Under the pieces are notes generated by a model that was not told the origin of the DNA, made no database searches, and was given only the letters and a program-made list of their open reading frames with translations. Of a DNA stretch of 64,000 bases, positions 17,484 to 29,200 are shown one piece after another. This DNA comes from Ophiobolus disseminans. Lineage: Eukaryota; Ascomycota; Dothideomycetes; Pleosporales; Phaeosphaeriaceae. The stretch spans positions 673,668 through 737,667 of the forward strand of contig MU006234.1 of the NCBI GenBank assembly GCA_010093685.1, given 5' to 3'. Both the position numbers and the translations under genes were made by a program. Position 1 is the stretch's first letter. Each line of letters starts with the position of its first letter.

Positions 17484-20341
17484 ATGCTCGCGCTTCAAGA
17501 TTTGACCGTGGGTCAGGTCTCTGGTATGATAGCTGCCGCTGTCTTTCTTGGTACGCAATAGTTGTTTCCGTCAACCTTCCCTCATTAATAGCTGCGAAAG
17601 TTCAGTTCATCCTCCCAGTGCTTTTGCCAGTCATTCTCCTGGGCTTGCTGCGTCCACGCTCGGCTGCCGTCACGCAGACAGCTGTATCTTGGTAATTATC
17701 CAATCTGATAGCATCGAAGATGATTCTAACGTCCACTAGGTCCGTCATCGGGCGATACTTGCACGGCTCTCTATGGCCTCTATTTCTTCGCACCGACTCT
17801 GCTGCCACACTTGAAGCATGCAAGAGAGTGCTGTTCATGTCCTTTCTCAAGACCTTTATGTTGGTGCTGATCGCTGTTACTGCCATCATCACACCTCTGG
17901 GGCTGTATGAAGGCTTAGTGGCCGAACCGTCTTCGGATGTTGCTGCCTTCCACTACATACGAGACCCAACCCCAATGGGTGAGATACCCGTCTCACGTTC
18001 TTTTCAAAAGACAGAACTAACAATATGATTCTACCTTCCAGGTTACGGTACGCCTCCGCGGACGAATAGTACTTTCAGCAGACAATGTGGCTGGTTTGGG
18101 CTCATTCCTTGCCCTAACGATAACAATAAGGCGACTGTGTTCGAGAACAAGACTCTCCTCCAAGTCAACTACACGAATGACTGGTACGACACGCGTATAC
18201 CGCAAAAAGTCATAGATGTGTTCCAGAGCGGCGCTAGTGAGTTGGGAGAGACTGTTTCCAGCTCGTTCGACATACAGTACAGAAGCTATGTTAAGAGCGT
18301 CATCGACGATGTCAAAAACAAGAAGGGCGGTCCGCTAGTCGATAATGGCACGGCAAGGACGGTGGGCACCTATCAACCGCTGTCGAGCCTCGTTCTCAGT
18401 GACGCCATCCTCCCTGTAGAGGGCCTAATTGTGGATATGAAAAACGGCGGCATCGGATTTCGCAATCATAGTGCGCCAACCTTCAGACCCTATGGAAGCA
18501 CCTGGACCGAAGACCTTTTGTTTGTGGTTCCGGATACGGTATGTGTAGACACGAATCTAACCTTGGACTTCCACATTGCTCGTACGCGGACGGAAGACCT
18601 CCTGGCGAAAAGTGGCATCTATAGGCCCGAAATCGTCGACCACGGTGGTTTTGTCAACCTCAACAAGACGTATCCGTTTTGGGTCCCTGACGATGTTCAA
18701 GCCAACCCTAACCTCTGGCATCGAGCGTACCGAGGAGCGTGGATTCAGAACGCGTACACTATGGCATATATGAACGTCACGAATATCTCGAATGAGACGC
18801 TAAAGGTCAAAGCTTTTTCCTACTTGAACTCAACAATGGGAAAAGCCTTCCCGCTTTACTTCACGGATGGAAAGACCGCTGGTAGCTTCTTCTTGAAGCC
18901 GAACACTTTATCCATTGCGTCCTCATGGGGCAATTTCTTAAGTGGCGCAGAAGGCGTGTCTAACGTTTCAAGGCTCACCAACACAACGTATAACTTCACT
19001 TCCTCGCTTCCAATATACTCCAACCCCTTCAACATTGGTTCGAGCAATTGGTCCACCATCGGTAAGACATCTCTGGCACTACAAGCACCGTACTCACCAT
19101 GCGGCCTTGTGTCACACAAAATCTCTTCATCTTCATCAATTACACCCGCGCCTATCACATCACTGACTCGAGTTGCAGATATGCTTTGCAGAGGCCAAGG
19201 TGGAGGAGATCTCGCGAACATCACAAATATTGCCTCTCAATGTGGTCTTCTTTACGGCGCTCCTCGTCGCAAAGATGAAAGCCTTTCACCGCTCTTCGAC
19301 CCTGGGTCTGCCTGGACGCTCCCTATGTACTCATGCATGTCTACAGCGAAAGCAACCATCAAAACGGTGTCATTTCGCTTCAACGGCACAAGCGATGATC
19401 TGTCTGGGCTCGAAGTCGTCTCCGTGGTCGACAAGACCTATCCTAATATCGAGTCAAAACCACTTTGGGGTGTTGAGAACACCAGCATGTTCCTAAAAGA
19501 TGGCGGGCCCTTGTGGGGCCTCATATCGAAGGACAAGGAAAAAGATCTGAACGTTACCACCATCAGGAAAGAGTCGCTCTACCTTCCCGGCCGCGACCCA
19601 TTCATTAATTCAGAAAATAATCCTGGCGCGGACTTCGCCGCAGTGGCACTCCAGATGACATACGACACCGGCAAATCATCATTGAACTCCGCTGTAGACT
19701 ACTCGGGTAAAGCCAATCTCGCCATGTACAAAAAGTGGCAAGAGCTCTCCAGAACACCAGGCACTTCGGCCAAGATACTCAATCTCATCTGGACCGACAT
19801 TGCAGCCAACATGGTCGTGGGAACAAAGGGCTTGCAGCCGCACGAGGGATCGAAGCGTAAACGTGATGGCGCCAGTGCTGAAACAAGAAAGATGCCCCCC
19901 GTTATCAACTACACGCGTCGCATCAAGTACAAATACGTCTACGGAATCCCCGCATTCACCGCCCTCGTCCTCTTCGCTGCCGCGATACTCTCAGCCATAT
20001 TTTTCGCGCTCTTCGCCGGCGCAAAACCCGCCGCCATGCGCACTTTCTTGCAGCACACATCTGTCGGACGCTTCCTCACGTCGCAATCACAATCACAGTC
20101 GCAAGTCGATCGCTCCTCGCTGTCGTCGCAAACCGGCTATAGTGCGCATACCCCGTCGCTGCACGACGACGTGTACTCCGATGCTCCGACGAAAGTGTGG
20201 GTGAGCGGCGCTGGCAAGCAGCGCTTTGCGCTTGGGGCGGAAGGCTGGGCGCGGAATGTGGAAAGGGTGACGGGGTATGAGGGGAAGAGTGGAGGGAGGG
20301 TGGCGTATAAGAGGGTGTTGGGGGAGGATGATGGGAGGTGA
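17484..20341 (+). CDS. Large fungal membrane protein of unknown function
   Basis: Four exons, 17484-17550, 17592-17691, 17740-17978 and 18042-20341, with introns of 41, 48 and 63 nt, all preserve frame and give 901 residues. Order of parts: three hydrophobic segments near the N-terminus (GMIAAAVFLAA, FILPVLLPVILLGLL, FMLVLIAVTAIITPLGLY), a ~600-residue ectodomain-like region with many N-glycosylation sites (NYT, NVT, NIS, NTT, NGT and others), one strong helix near residue 775 (AFTALVLFAAAILSAIFFALFAG), and a cytoplasmic Ser/Gln-rich tail (SQSQSQSQVDRSS). This multi-pass-plus-large-loop layout is common in an unnamed ascomycete family. I do not recognise a function. Confidence 0.72.
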
Positions 20342-21223
20342 GGTGAAGACTATAATATCTATTGTGCTTTTGTGCCCTTGGACTTTGAGGAAGGAAAGGA
20401 TGTTTTACTTCCAAGATGAGTAGTTCACACCCATGTTGTCTTGACACGCAAGTACGTCATACATTGATCACTAACAAAATTGTCAAAAAGATACCGTGAA
20501 CTGTTACATGTATACCATCCCATCGAATTCCATGTCACCGCATGAAAGCGGTCGTGCAGATCCTCCCCCAGATTGAAACAGGTGAGACTAAAGCGGCCTA
20601 TCACATACATGCGCACCCAGGCGCGTTTTCTGAACGAATCGTTGCGTGATCTATATAGGGAACGTTCCTCCTCGATGTGGAGAGCAGCCGAGAATGCTTT
20701 TAGCCAATGAAATATGGCGGTCTACCGGTACTTTTAGTACTGTAGAGAAAAAAGAGGGATCGATCGTGCAGGTCCACAAGGATGCAAAGAACGAGCAACA
20801 GCATAGCTGATGATGCGCTTTTAGTGTCGGAGGCTGATGTGCTGGAAGAGCAAGAGCTCCACGATGGATGCACGCTGGACCTGTTGATTTACATGCGCGA
20901 TAAGAATATTCCGAGCACCCGAGGAAAAGTGTCCCGTTAGCCACAGGCTACAGCTGCAGCATGCCGGCGGTCGAGGCGATGAATTAGAGAGTGCCTGACT
21001 GCTGTTGTCGTTGACTGGTTGTTGTTCAGCCGCTCAGCCCGCTCAATCCGAAACAACACGCAGTCGCAATACGACAGCCGTATAGCCATGCCCTTTTTCG
21101 ATGCACTGCGAACACTAACCGCACCAAAACAGCTACCCCAGCTTTGCATTTCTGCTCGAGAGGATCTCCGGATTGACACCAGAAAGAAGTTGATTTCGCT
21201 ACGCACTGTATAACAATCACACC
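20342..21223. other. Intergenic, possible transposon flank
   Basis: About 880 bp between the membrane-protein gene and the 3' end of the second transposase. Small minus-strand frames here show no domain. One end of the transposon should lie here, but I could not match terminal inverted repeats by eye. Confidence 0.4.
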
Positions 21224-22975
21224 TTAACGTACATTGTCCGCGTTGTCTTGATACATCCGCACCACCGGGGCCATCCATGGCAATACTGAGTTCTTATCCT
21301 TTGCTTCCTTGCAGACTCTGCTTGTCCGTATTACTTTCGCGTTTGGCTCTGCCACATCCGCCTCTGGTGCAGCACACTTATGCTTCCGGCTACCTTTCCC
21401 TTTGCCCTTACTGGCCATCACTTTATCCTTTGCCGCACGGTTTTCTCGTGCCACCTCAAGGTCCTCGTAGCTCATCACCTTTGCTTTGCCTAGGACAAGT
21501 GATCTGATTGATTGGCAAACTTTGGCTTCCTTGTTGATTTTGGACAAAAACTGGTTCTGATCTTGGAGGAGAGCACATTTGGCAAAGGATATTTTTGCTG
21601 CGCTTGCAAGCTTTTGCACGTGCCTTTGTATGTGCTGCGTGCTCTGGCCATGGGGCCCTGAAGTATCCTGTTTTTTGAGATTGTGCAGCAATGCAAGAGC
21701 CTTTGTTGTCACTGCAGTTATAGGCATTTGAGGCTCTTCATCTTGGAGGGTGGATGTCACTACCTCAGCAACTTCTGGCACAGTGGTTACATCTAGAGGC
21801 CTCGGTGTGTGTCTAAAGACTCTCTCTGAGTTGAACAGAAATAGGCCGGTTGCAGCCCACCCTGCTAAGATGTTCCTCTTGCTTAAAGCTTTCTCTCTTG
21901 TAGGGCTATAGAGAGAAGTAAAGTGCTCCTTGCCAATTTTGTCCACATCTCCACGGTTGAGTTGCCTGACCTGGTCACAATAGGCTGTCTTTAATGGGGC
22001 AAAAGGCCCAACATTGCAGGGCTGGAGCTTGTGAGATGTGTGAGAAGGAAGACAACACAGGATGATGCTGTTCTCAAAGCAAAATTTTGAGACCTCCAGT
22101 GTCTTGTGAGTGCCGAATCCATCGCATATTAGTATCCTTGGTCTGCTGTGAGCCTTATCCTTGGTTTGGGGATCAAATACACGTGTTAACCACTCTAGGG
22201 TAATCTTAGCGTCATTGTATCCGTTCTCAGAATAAGCATAATGCCACCCAGGGGTCGAGTAAGTTGTCCAATTGCTCCGATGAGCCAAAGCTGGCCAGAT
22301 TATTAGACATAGCAGCAACCTACCGTCAGCGCTGATGCACTCTATTGCAGTCACCATTGTGCGCTTTACGCCTGTGCCTCTGTAGTCACGCAGGTCATCC
22401 TTACCCACGAGGACCTTGACAGAACCAAGCTTTCTTAGCATTACTCCTGTCTTGTCCATGTTGTACGCATTGTCCTGTAGGATATCCGGATCCTGTAATA
22501 CCTCGCATATCACCTCAAACCGCTCCTCAATCTTGTAGTATATGTTGTTCTTGTGACAGTTCCAGTCAATTGCTTTGAATCTTCTTGCTTTGAGTTTGGG
22601 GTGACGTTTCTCGAAGGCTTGGGGCCAGTTCTTGCCTGGAGGCTTGATAGAATTGTTTGTCGGAACGCTGGACCGTCGGCGGGCGATGCTGAGGGCTAAT
22701 GAAGGGAGGAATTTAATCCGTACAGGATGACCAAGGCTAGACGTAAGCAGCAAGAACTTAACAATGGCCTTCTCCTCCTCTGGCGTGAGACATTGCCTGC
22801 TCTGGGCATGTTCCTCTTTGGAGCGCCGGCCATGTGCACGGTGATTGATCGTTGTGAGAGGAACATCGCCCCAGTCAGATAGCGCAGCGTAAGTCATAGG
22901 TACTTTTACTGGTAAGGCTTGCGCCAGGACCTGACTGGCACGATCCATAGTGACTGAGGTGGTAAAATGGGACAA
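21224..22975 (-). CDS. pogo/Fot1-type transposase, open frame, catalytic Asp lost
   Basis: An unbroken frame of 583 residues; a second Met at 22948 may be the real start. N-terminal psq/CENP-B-type helices (VPMTYAALSDWGDVPLTTINHR) are followed by a Tc5/CENP-B-type DNA-binding part (KNWPQAFEKRHPKLKARR) and the DDE_1 core. The first Asp lies in YNMDKTGVM and the second in LICDGFGTH. The third position, normally Asp in an LQPxDVGxFxPLK motif, reads Asn (LQPCNVGPFAPLK), a change that fits a G-to-A (RIP-type) mutation. The C-terminus is Lys-rich (KGKGKGSRKHKC). The element is probably inactive although the frame is open. It is a different family from the element at 584-2437: the ends and the protein sequences do not match closely. 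Confidence 0.88.
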   Translation of the reverse strand: MSHFTTSVTMDRASQVLAQALPVKVPMTYAALSDWGDVPLTTINHRAHGRRSKEEHAQSRQCLTPEEEKAIVKFLLLTSSLGHPVRIKFLPSLALSIARRRSSVPTNNSIKPPGKNWPQAFEKRHPKLKARRFKAIDWNCHKNNIYYKIEERFEVICEVLQDPDILQDNAYNMDKTGVMLRKLGSVKVLVGKDDLRDYRGTGVKRTMVTAIECISADGRLLLCLIIWPALAHRSNWTTYSTPGWHYAYSENGYNDAKITLEWLTRVFDPQTKDKAHSRPRILICDGFGTHKTLEVSKFCFENSIILCCLPSHTSHKLQPCNVGPFAPLKTAYCDQVRQLNRGDVDKIGKEHFTSLYSPTREKALSKRNILAGWAATGLFLFNSERVFRHTPRPLDVTTVPEVAEVVTSTLQDEEPQMPITAVTTKALALLHNLKKQDTSGPHGQSTQHIQRHVQKLASAAKISFAKCALLQDQNQFLSKINKEAKVCQSIRSLVLGKAKVMSYEDLEVARENRAAKDKVMASKGKGKGSRKHKCAAPEADVAEPNAKVIRTSRVCKEAKDKNSVLPWMAPVVRMYQDNADNVR

Positions 22976-23990
22976 ATGAAGCCGACGACGACTGTCCAGC
23001 CTCGACTTCTAAGTTTAGTCGGTGCTTGGACATTTCAGTTGAGAAGGTTCGAGAAGAATAGCTGCGCCACACTAATCATGATTCTGGTATAGGACAGTAG
23101 CAGCGATAAAATACAATGCTACACTACATGCCCTCGCTTAAACTGAGTGCCTGTCAGTCTGTACGGACAAACTTGTAATTCTAAACACACAAGCAGTATA
23201 CTACAAAAGATTAAGATAGCTTTCCTGCCAACTAGACTTGTAGCCCAAACGCTCCAAAATTCAGAATTATCTTAATTGAAGCAGTGCAGTAGGGGTGCAA
23301 GCACGATGCAGTCCTTGACATTGTGAACGGAACGATCGACAGTACTACTAAGAATGTTGTATTTTTCTTGCTGCAGTCTTGGATCTAGAGGAGAAATACA
23401 TAGAGAATAGTATTAAGCACGCTATAATTCCTCTACACTAACAGAGTAATAAGTAATGCGTCTAGAGTTGGAATTTTTAGGCGAGGGGGGTTTTTCGACT
23501 AGCAGGGAGGGACGTTATTTCTTCTCCTAGGCTGTGAGTGCGCGCAGTCAGATATGCTCAGTTTCCTATTGTCGTTAATCAAACAGTTTCAAACAGTTGG
23601 AGCGGAATCCGAGTTGCTATTGGTGATATTCAATGTCAGGTATTAGGTTGCGAGTGCCTGGACACCTTGAGTATCGCTGGGCATGCATGAGCTGCTGCAA
23701 CATGTCCCAATCTGTCTTCGTAGCTTTGCCTAAATGTGACGAGGATAACAATGCTGCTGGTTTTGCGAAGCCGACAATGCTATTGGCGGAAGTATGTCAT
23801 TCGCGCTGTCAGAGGATCCACTTGATCGTGTAGAGTAGGGATGTGCGTGCGTACGCCGCATCCTGAAAACTCTTTGTAATCACACCGGGAATAACAGTGG
23901 CGTTCTGATACTTTACCCGTGAAATGTTTTGCTCTTTACTAGCAACACAAACTGGACTTTGTATATCGCCCTTCCTGCACGCGAACGATT
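22976..23990. other. AT-rich intergenic, likely transposon flank
   Basis: About 1 kb of AT-rich sequence, especially 23100-23480, with no supported gene. It follows the transposase 5' end and may hold its terminal repeat plus decayed repeat DNA, and near its end the promoter of the MFS gene. No inverted repeat could be paired with confidence. Confidence 0.45.
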
Positions 23991-25442
23991 GTGCGCGACG
24001 TGCCGATGACGATGAGTGCCGCAGAGGAACGCGTCAACGAACCGGAAAAGGACGTCATGACCACCAATAACGCCCAGCGCGATTCCACGCTATGGCCGAG
24101 CACTCGCAACGATGAAATTGAAGAAGCAGTAAAAGAGGCGGAACTCTGTGATGATGAGAATGTGCAAGGGCAACAGGCACCGGGATTTGCAAGGGTGTTA
24201 TCGCGGAGGTCTGCCGCATCCTCCTGGATAGACCCAGGACCTCCTCCCGACGGAGGCACGACCGCCTGGATACAAGTCCTATGCACCCACCTCACAATTT
24301 TTACGACCTTTGGATTCTTCACATCCTTTGGTGTGTACCAAACATACTATGAAAATACGCTTGGCATCGCGCCTTCGACGATATCCTGGATCGGGTCCAT
24401 ACAGGTCTTCCTACTCTTTGGGATCGGAACGTTCACTGGCAGGGCAACGGACGCTGGCCTTTTCCGACCAGTCTATATTGCGGGAGCTGTCTTTCAACTC
24501 GTCGGTATTTTCACGATGGCTGAGTCAACCAAGCTTTGGCATTTGTTTCTGTCGCAAGCTGTTTGTCTCGGGATCGCGAACGGCCTGCAGTTTTGCCCAT
24601 CCATGGCCCTGGTATCGACCTACTTCGCTAAGAGACGTGCGTTTGCGTTGGGCATCACCGCTTTAGGCTCATGTACGGGTGGTGTCGTGTTCCCCATCAT
24701 TGTCCAACAATGTCTACCGCGCTTCGGATTTCCGTGGACAATACGCATCATCGGGTTCATAATGCTTCTGTTGAACATCATCACAATTGCGCTGTTCCGC
24801 ACACGACTTCCTCCTCGAAAGGCTGGACCGCTTGTTGATTGGGAATCTTTTAAAGAAGCTCCATACTCGTTGTACTGTGCGGCCATGTTTTTCTCATTCT
24901 GGGGACTCTATTTTGCGTTCTTCTACATTGGTTCATATGGTCGCAATGTGTTGGGTGTCAGCTACCAGCAATCCATCAACCTATTGCTTGTGCAAATCTG
25001 CATGGGCTTCGTCTTCCGACTACTGCCAACATACTACGCGGATAAGGTTGGGAGTCTCAATGTGCTCATCCCATTCGTGTTCGTTTGCAGCATCATGATG
25101 TTCAGCTGGATTGGTATAAAGTCCGTGGGTACACTGTACGTATTTGCCGTCATATATGGATCCGGAAGCGCGGTGATTCAGGCGCTGTGGCCGGCCATTA
25201 TCAGCTCCATGAGTCGGGACCAAGACCTCAAGAAAGCGGGTGTAAGAATGGGCATGGCATTCACTATTGTGAGCTTTTCTAGCTTCACGGGTCCGCCTCT
25301 CGCAGGCGCGTTGATCCAAGCAAAGAACGGGGATTACACATACGCCAATATCTGGGCTGGCACTTCTTTCCTCATTGGTGGATTGCTGCTCGTGGCCACC
25401 CGCTTCGCTTTAGTGGGTTGGAGATGGAAGATTAAAGTTTAG
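23991..25442 (+). CDS. MFS transporter, monocarboxylate (MCT) type
   Basis: A single exon of 483 residues. A hydrophilic N-terminal tail of ~80 residues ends in PGPPPDGGTTAWIQVL, the PDGG-type entry to helix 1 that marks fungal MCT/SLC16-like carriers. About twelve membrane helices follow. Visible family features are SFGVYQTYYENTLG, the loop after helix 2 (FTGRATDAG), YFAKRRAFALGITALGSCTGGVVFP around helices 4-5, and a central loop with RLPPRKAGP. Substrates of this group in fungi range from carboxylates to metallophores and secondary metabolites, so the cargo cannot be read from sequence. It lies tail-to-tail with nicotianamine synthase (226 bp apart). The start may be the Met three codons past the next one, at MSAAEERV. 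Confidence 0.88.
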   Translation: MRDVPMTMSAAEERVNEPEKDVMTTNNAQRDSTLWPSTRNDEIEEAVKEAELCDDENVQGQQAPGFARVLSRRSAASSWIDPGPPPDGGTTAWIQVLCTHLTIFTTFGFFTSFGVYQTYYENTLGIAPSTISWIGSIQVFLLFGIGTFTGRATDAGLFRPVYIAGAVFQLVGIFTMAESTKLWHLFLSQAVCLGIANGLQFCPSMALVSTYFAKRRAFALGITALGSCTGGVVFPIIVQQCLPRFGFPWTIRIIGFIMLLLNIITIALFRTRLPPRKAGPLVDWESFKEAPYSLYCAAMFFSFWGLYFAFFYIGSYGRNVLGVSYQQSINLLLVQICMGFVFRLLPTYYADKVGSLNVLIPFVFVCSIMMFSWIGIKSVGTLYVFAVIYGSGSAVIQALWPAIISSMSRDQDLKKAGVRMGMAFTIVSFSSFTGPPLAGALIQAKNGDYTYANIWAGTSFLIGGLLLVATRFALVGWRWKIKV

Positions 25443-25668
25443 ACAATGGAGTTGTCCAAGTTTGTCATGTCAAAGAACCAAGTTGCTGGAGATATGGACG
25501 GTCACTGATGGCGAATTGTGCGTAATGATTGATCGTACCCTTGCTTCGTATCGATGATCAATACCGGACCCGCGGTTCATGTTGGTCTCTGGCTGCCACC
25601 TCCTGTCTAGTCTAATCATGTATGTTGAAGACCGTGATCTCTCCCACAACGAGCTGCACAAAGCAGCA

Positions 25669-26687
25669 CTATCTCTTTTTGACCTTCATCACCACGACTG
25701 AGTTCACAACCTTTGTCCACGGATGTACCTCAACTAACACTTCTAGGCCCGTTCTCTCAAGTTCCACTGAGAGCTCGAGTACCTGCGACATGACTTAGTT
25801 AGCGACATATCCGGTTTCGAAACAATAGATGAGACCTACCGGATATAGCACACTCCGCATGCCCTGAGCACTTCGTGCAACAACCAGCGTTCCAGGTCTT
25901 AACCTGCTCGCCAACGACGACAATATTGCCATCTTCGAATCCGTATTCGTGCCCACGAGTGCAGCAAGAAAAATCACCTCGAAAGACTCCCAGTCGGTAT
26001 TTGAGTTCTTCGTGATATCTTCACACGCAAAACTCATGCTCCCATACCCGAGGCTTGCGCACAACTGTCGACTGATGTTGAGCGCGGCAGCATCACGATC
26101 GATGTTGTGCACGGCGGCTTTCGGGTGCCGATCTAGCATGCACAACGACGTCAAGGGTAGAGGTCCAGAGCCGATGAAGGCGATCTTGTGCGGCGGTGCA
26201 GGAAGGAAAGCTTCGAGAGTCAAGCATTCAAGTCGGGAAAGGTCGATATAATTCTGGTGATAGGGGAAAGAGGCGAGTAGTTTTGGACTGGGACATAATG
26301 CTGCCGATATTTGTCAACTACCGTGCGCTCATAATGCTCAGGAGCATGCATACCGGATTGTGCTTCGCGGATGATTTGAGTTGCCCAGAATTTCTCCAAC
26401 TCTCCCTCCGCGCTCGCACATAGTGGACGTAATTGCTCGCATAGATGTGCCACCCCATTGATGCTGAAGAAACATTTTGTAAATTCTACGCTGAACGGTT
26501 TTATACACAGATTCACAAGCCTTGTGAGGAGTCCATTGATCTGTGGTCCTGGAGCAAGACTGGGAAGCGAGGACAACCTGTCGTAGATATCTCTTATCTC
26601 AGAGACGAGCTTATGAGCGGATGTTGTAAGTGCGGTTGGTGTGCGAGGCGGTGTGATGACACGGGTGGTCGCGGGTGCGATATCCAT
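25669..26687 (-). CDS. Nicotianamine synthase
   Basis: Three exons, 26687-26354, 26300-25840 and 25782-25669, with introns of 53 nt (GTATGC...CGGCAG) and 57 nt (GTAGGT...TCGCAG), give 302 residues, within the family's range. The joins restore a continuous NAS sequence: LVSEIRDIYDRLSSL near the N-terminus, LRPLCASAEGELEKFWA, then FPYHQNYIDLSRLE, the SAM-binding IAFIGSGPLPLTSL (about 151-164) and HNIDRDAAALNISRQL. The short last exon gives the EVHPWTKVVNSVVVMK end. Plant NAS joins three aminocarboxypropyl groups from SAM to make the metal chelator nicotianamine; some filamentous fungi carry homologues. The cytosolic product could serve metal homeostasis or metallophore export via the adjacent MFS carrier (inference). 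Confidence 0.9.
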
Positions 26688-27241
26688 TATACCTGTTGCA
26701 GGCTTTCTAGAGGTTGCTGCCACAGTAGTCGGTATGTTATATACTGTTATTGCTTCGTCAAGCCGAGTTGAAGAAATATGAAGGGGAGTGCGATACGTGC
26801 CCAACCTGTCAGGTCCGACGTTGGCGTTTGACAGCAGCGCGAACAGTTCGTAGAGCAAGAGTATCCTGGGAAACTAGAAGTAATTGCCAATCGCTGGTTG
26901 GTTAGAGCTGATGGAGCACCATGATGGTTTCGTGGGGTACTATGTCGTGCAGGTAAGAGATTTTGTGAAAGTGACAGGAGCTAAACTAAGTGAGGCAAGC
27001 AAATGGGGAATGTGGGATGTTTCGTTGTGCAACTCGACGTTTATTGTCGGCTACATGCAGTAAAGTGAGGACTTTAGCAGCAACTAGGCATCAATCGAAA
27101 GGTCACACGATGGCTACAACCATGTTCCATGAACCATCCTCCTACTTTGGTAATGGCGGTATTCGGAAGCAATGAGCCAAGCTGACTGTGTTACACTCGC
27201 TCACGGACGGCAACGTCGGTTGTCCTGAGGTCAATGCGCAC
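26688..27241. other. Intergenic, promoter of nicotianamine synthase
   Basis: About 550 bp between the NAS start and the 3' end of the amidohydrolase gene, both on the minus strand. Longer frames crossing the NAS 5' end exist, but the family start fits the Met at 26687. Metal-regulator sites were not identified. Confidence 0.45.
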
Positions 27242-29200
27242 TCAAGGACGTTTGTAGATGCATTTGCCACCAACCCATGTCTCCCGCACCGACACGTTTC
27301 GCAAGGATTCGACGTCCATGTTCTGCAGTGGTTCGTCAAGGACCACCCAGTCGGCGTACGAACCCACGTCGATGACACCAGCTTTACTCTCGAGGAACGC
27401 TCCGTACGCAGGGTTGATGGTGAAGCCTTTTAGAGCATCCTGGAAAGTGATGGTCTCCTCCGGGTACCAACCAAGTTTGCTTCCACTGGGATCAAGACCC
27501 GTTCGAGGACTCCGTCGCGTAATAGCGGCGTACATACCCTCGAAGACGTTGGCTGGCTCGACGGGGAAGTCGCTTCCGAGCACTGGACGAAGCGGGAGTA
27601 GCGATCGCATACGGTAAGCCTCGCTCTTCGTGCGCACTTCACCGAGCCTGCTCTCGGCGTAACCCATGTCTGAGGTTGCATGGGTGGGTTGAATTGAGGG
27701 GATGATACCTAGCTCTGCCATCCGGCGTTGGTCTTCGGGGTGAATGATTTGTGCATGCTCGATACGGAAGCGGTACGTGGCCTGACATTCACGAGGGCTA
27801 CGATTCGGACACAAAACTTTGAGCGCAGCTTCGAATGCATCAATGGCATTCCGGTTCGCAAGATCACCAATGGCGTGTATGTTTACTTGGTAGCCTGCGG
27901 TCGCCCAATCTAACGTAAGATTCGAGAGGGTACGAGCATCGACCAGAAGTGATCCGACAGAATCTGGCTTGTCGGTGTACGGCTCAATCATGGCGCTGCC
28001 CCAGCTGCCGAGCGCTCCATCTAGAACAATTAGCGGCTACAAGCCCTTAGACAAGACACGTACATACCCCCGAAGAGTTTCACGCTTCGAACATGAAATT
28101 TGCCGTTTAGTGTAGTGACTTGTTTGACAGATCCAGGACAGAACGTGTTTCGAACTTCGCATTCGACCATGGCGTTTACCCTTACATTCCAGTCATCGTC
28201 TACGGAGAGCTTCTCGTATAATTGAAGTTCAGTTGGCGTCACGCCCGCGTCATGCATGCCAACAATACCGAGCTTGTTGAGCTGGCGCATAGCATCCTTC
28301 ACGAACTTTGTCTTGCGTGCTTTGCTTGGCTTTGGGTAGTGTGCCAAAACAACATCCATGGCATTGTCGCAAAAGACGCCTTTTGATGGGATCTCCCCTC
28401 CTGGAACGTCCCCAATTTTGGCCGGGAGAAGCGAGAGAACCTTGTTTGAGACCCAGATACAGTGTACGTCTACACGGTCCAACATGACGTACAGTTCTTG
28501 GAATGAAGCCTGCATCTCAATGTCATCCTATTAAGCCATTAGCCACTTTTATGAGCACTAAAATATTAGTAGATGGTCCGGCAGGGGCTCGCATCCTCTC
28601 CAGCAAGCATGGCCGAGGCAGGAGGTACTTACAGACACCGGCCATTCACCGTTGAAATGCGCTTGATCCTACAAGGTGCAGGCATAAAGTCAGTTTTTGT
28701 CTCACCACCAATGTATATATCGAGCTTCCTACCCAACCCACACCTCTCAGCCATTGCTCATGTGTCCCAGTTTCTGGTCGATTTTCCTTGTAATGTACGA
28801 GTCGGGCCTGCACCTCTTGCATTGACGTCGCACCAAAGAGGTCCACGGAGTCTAGCAGCTCTCCATACTGGACGAGATGACCATGGCCATCCCACAGGCC
28901 TGGGATCACGTGCCCAGTACGTGGTCGCTCGAGCTTCTTGATACCGTCTGGTACCACATCGCGGAAGATACGTGTAAACTTTCCATTTGACACGCTAAAG
29001 CACTGGACTTGTGGAGTATCTGGTGCTAAGGTATGAACGGAGGCATAACAGTGCGTGGTAGTGAACAGCTTCCACAGGGTGTTGTACGCATTGCTTTCGG
29101 TGACTGGTCGAAGGATGAAAGCTGGGAGACCGACTTGGTAGATGAGAGCCAGCAGTAAGAGGGGATATGCTAACCAGAAAAGAGAAGACAGGGAAGGCAT
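27242..29200 (-). CDS. YtcJ-type amidohydrolase with N-terminal anchor
   Basis: Four exons, 29200-28733, 28668-28633, 28527-28068 and 28020-27242, with introns of 64, 105 and 47 nt, give 580 residues. The N-terminus is one hydrophobic anchor (FWLAYPLLLLALIYQVG). Amidohydrolase_3 features follow: GLWDGHGHL with the metal-binding His pair (106 and 108), GVGWDQAHFNGEWP across the 36-nt mini-exon, GMHDAGVTP, LFGDGALGSWGSA, NIHAIGDLANRNA, RIEHAQIIHPED, LGSDFPVEP and SYADWVVLDEP. The family hydrolyses amide or related C-N bonds with bound Zn/Mn; substrates of fungal members are mostly unknown. Possible location is ER or secretory membrane. It lies upstream of NAS in the same direction, with no sign of a shared pathway. 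Confidence 0.88.

Noticed and set aside
20651..20944. Minus-strand Cys/His/Ser-rich frame of 97 codons
   Set aside because: No signal peptide and no conserved pattern; it lies in a probable transposon flank.
21000..23500. Terminal inverted repeats for the second transposase
   Set aside because: I compared both flanks by eye and found no convincing pair; a dot-plot is needed.
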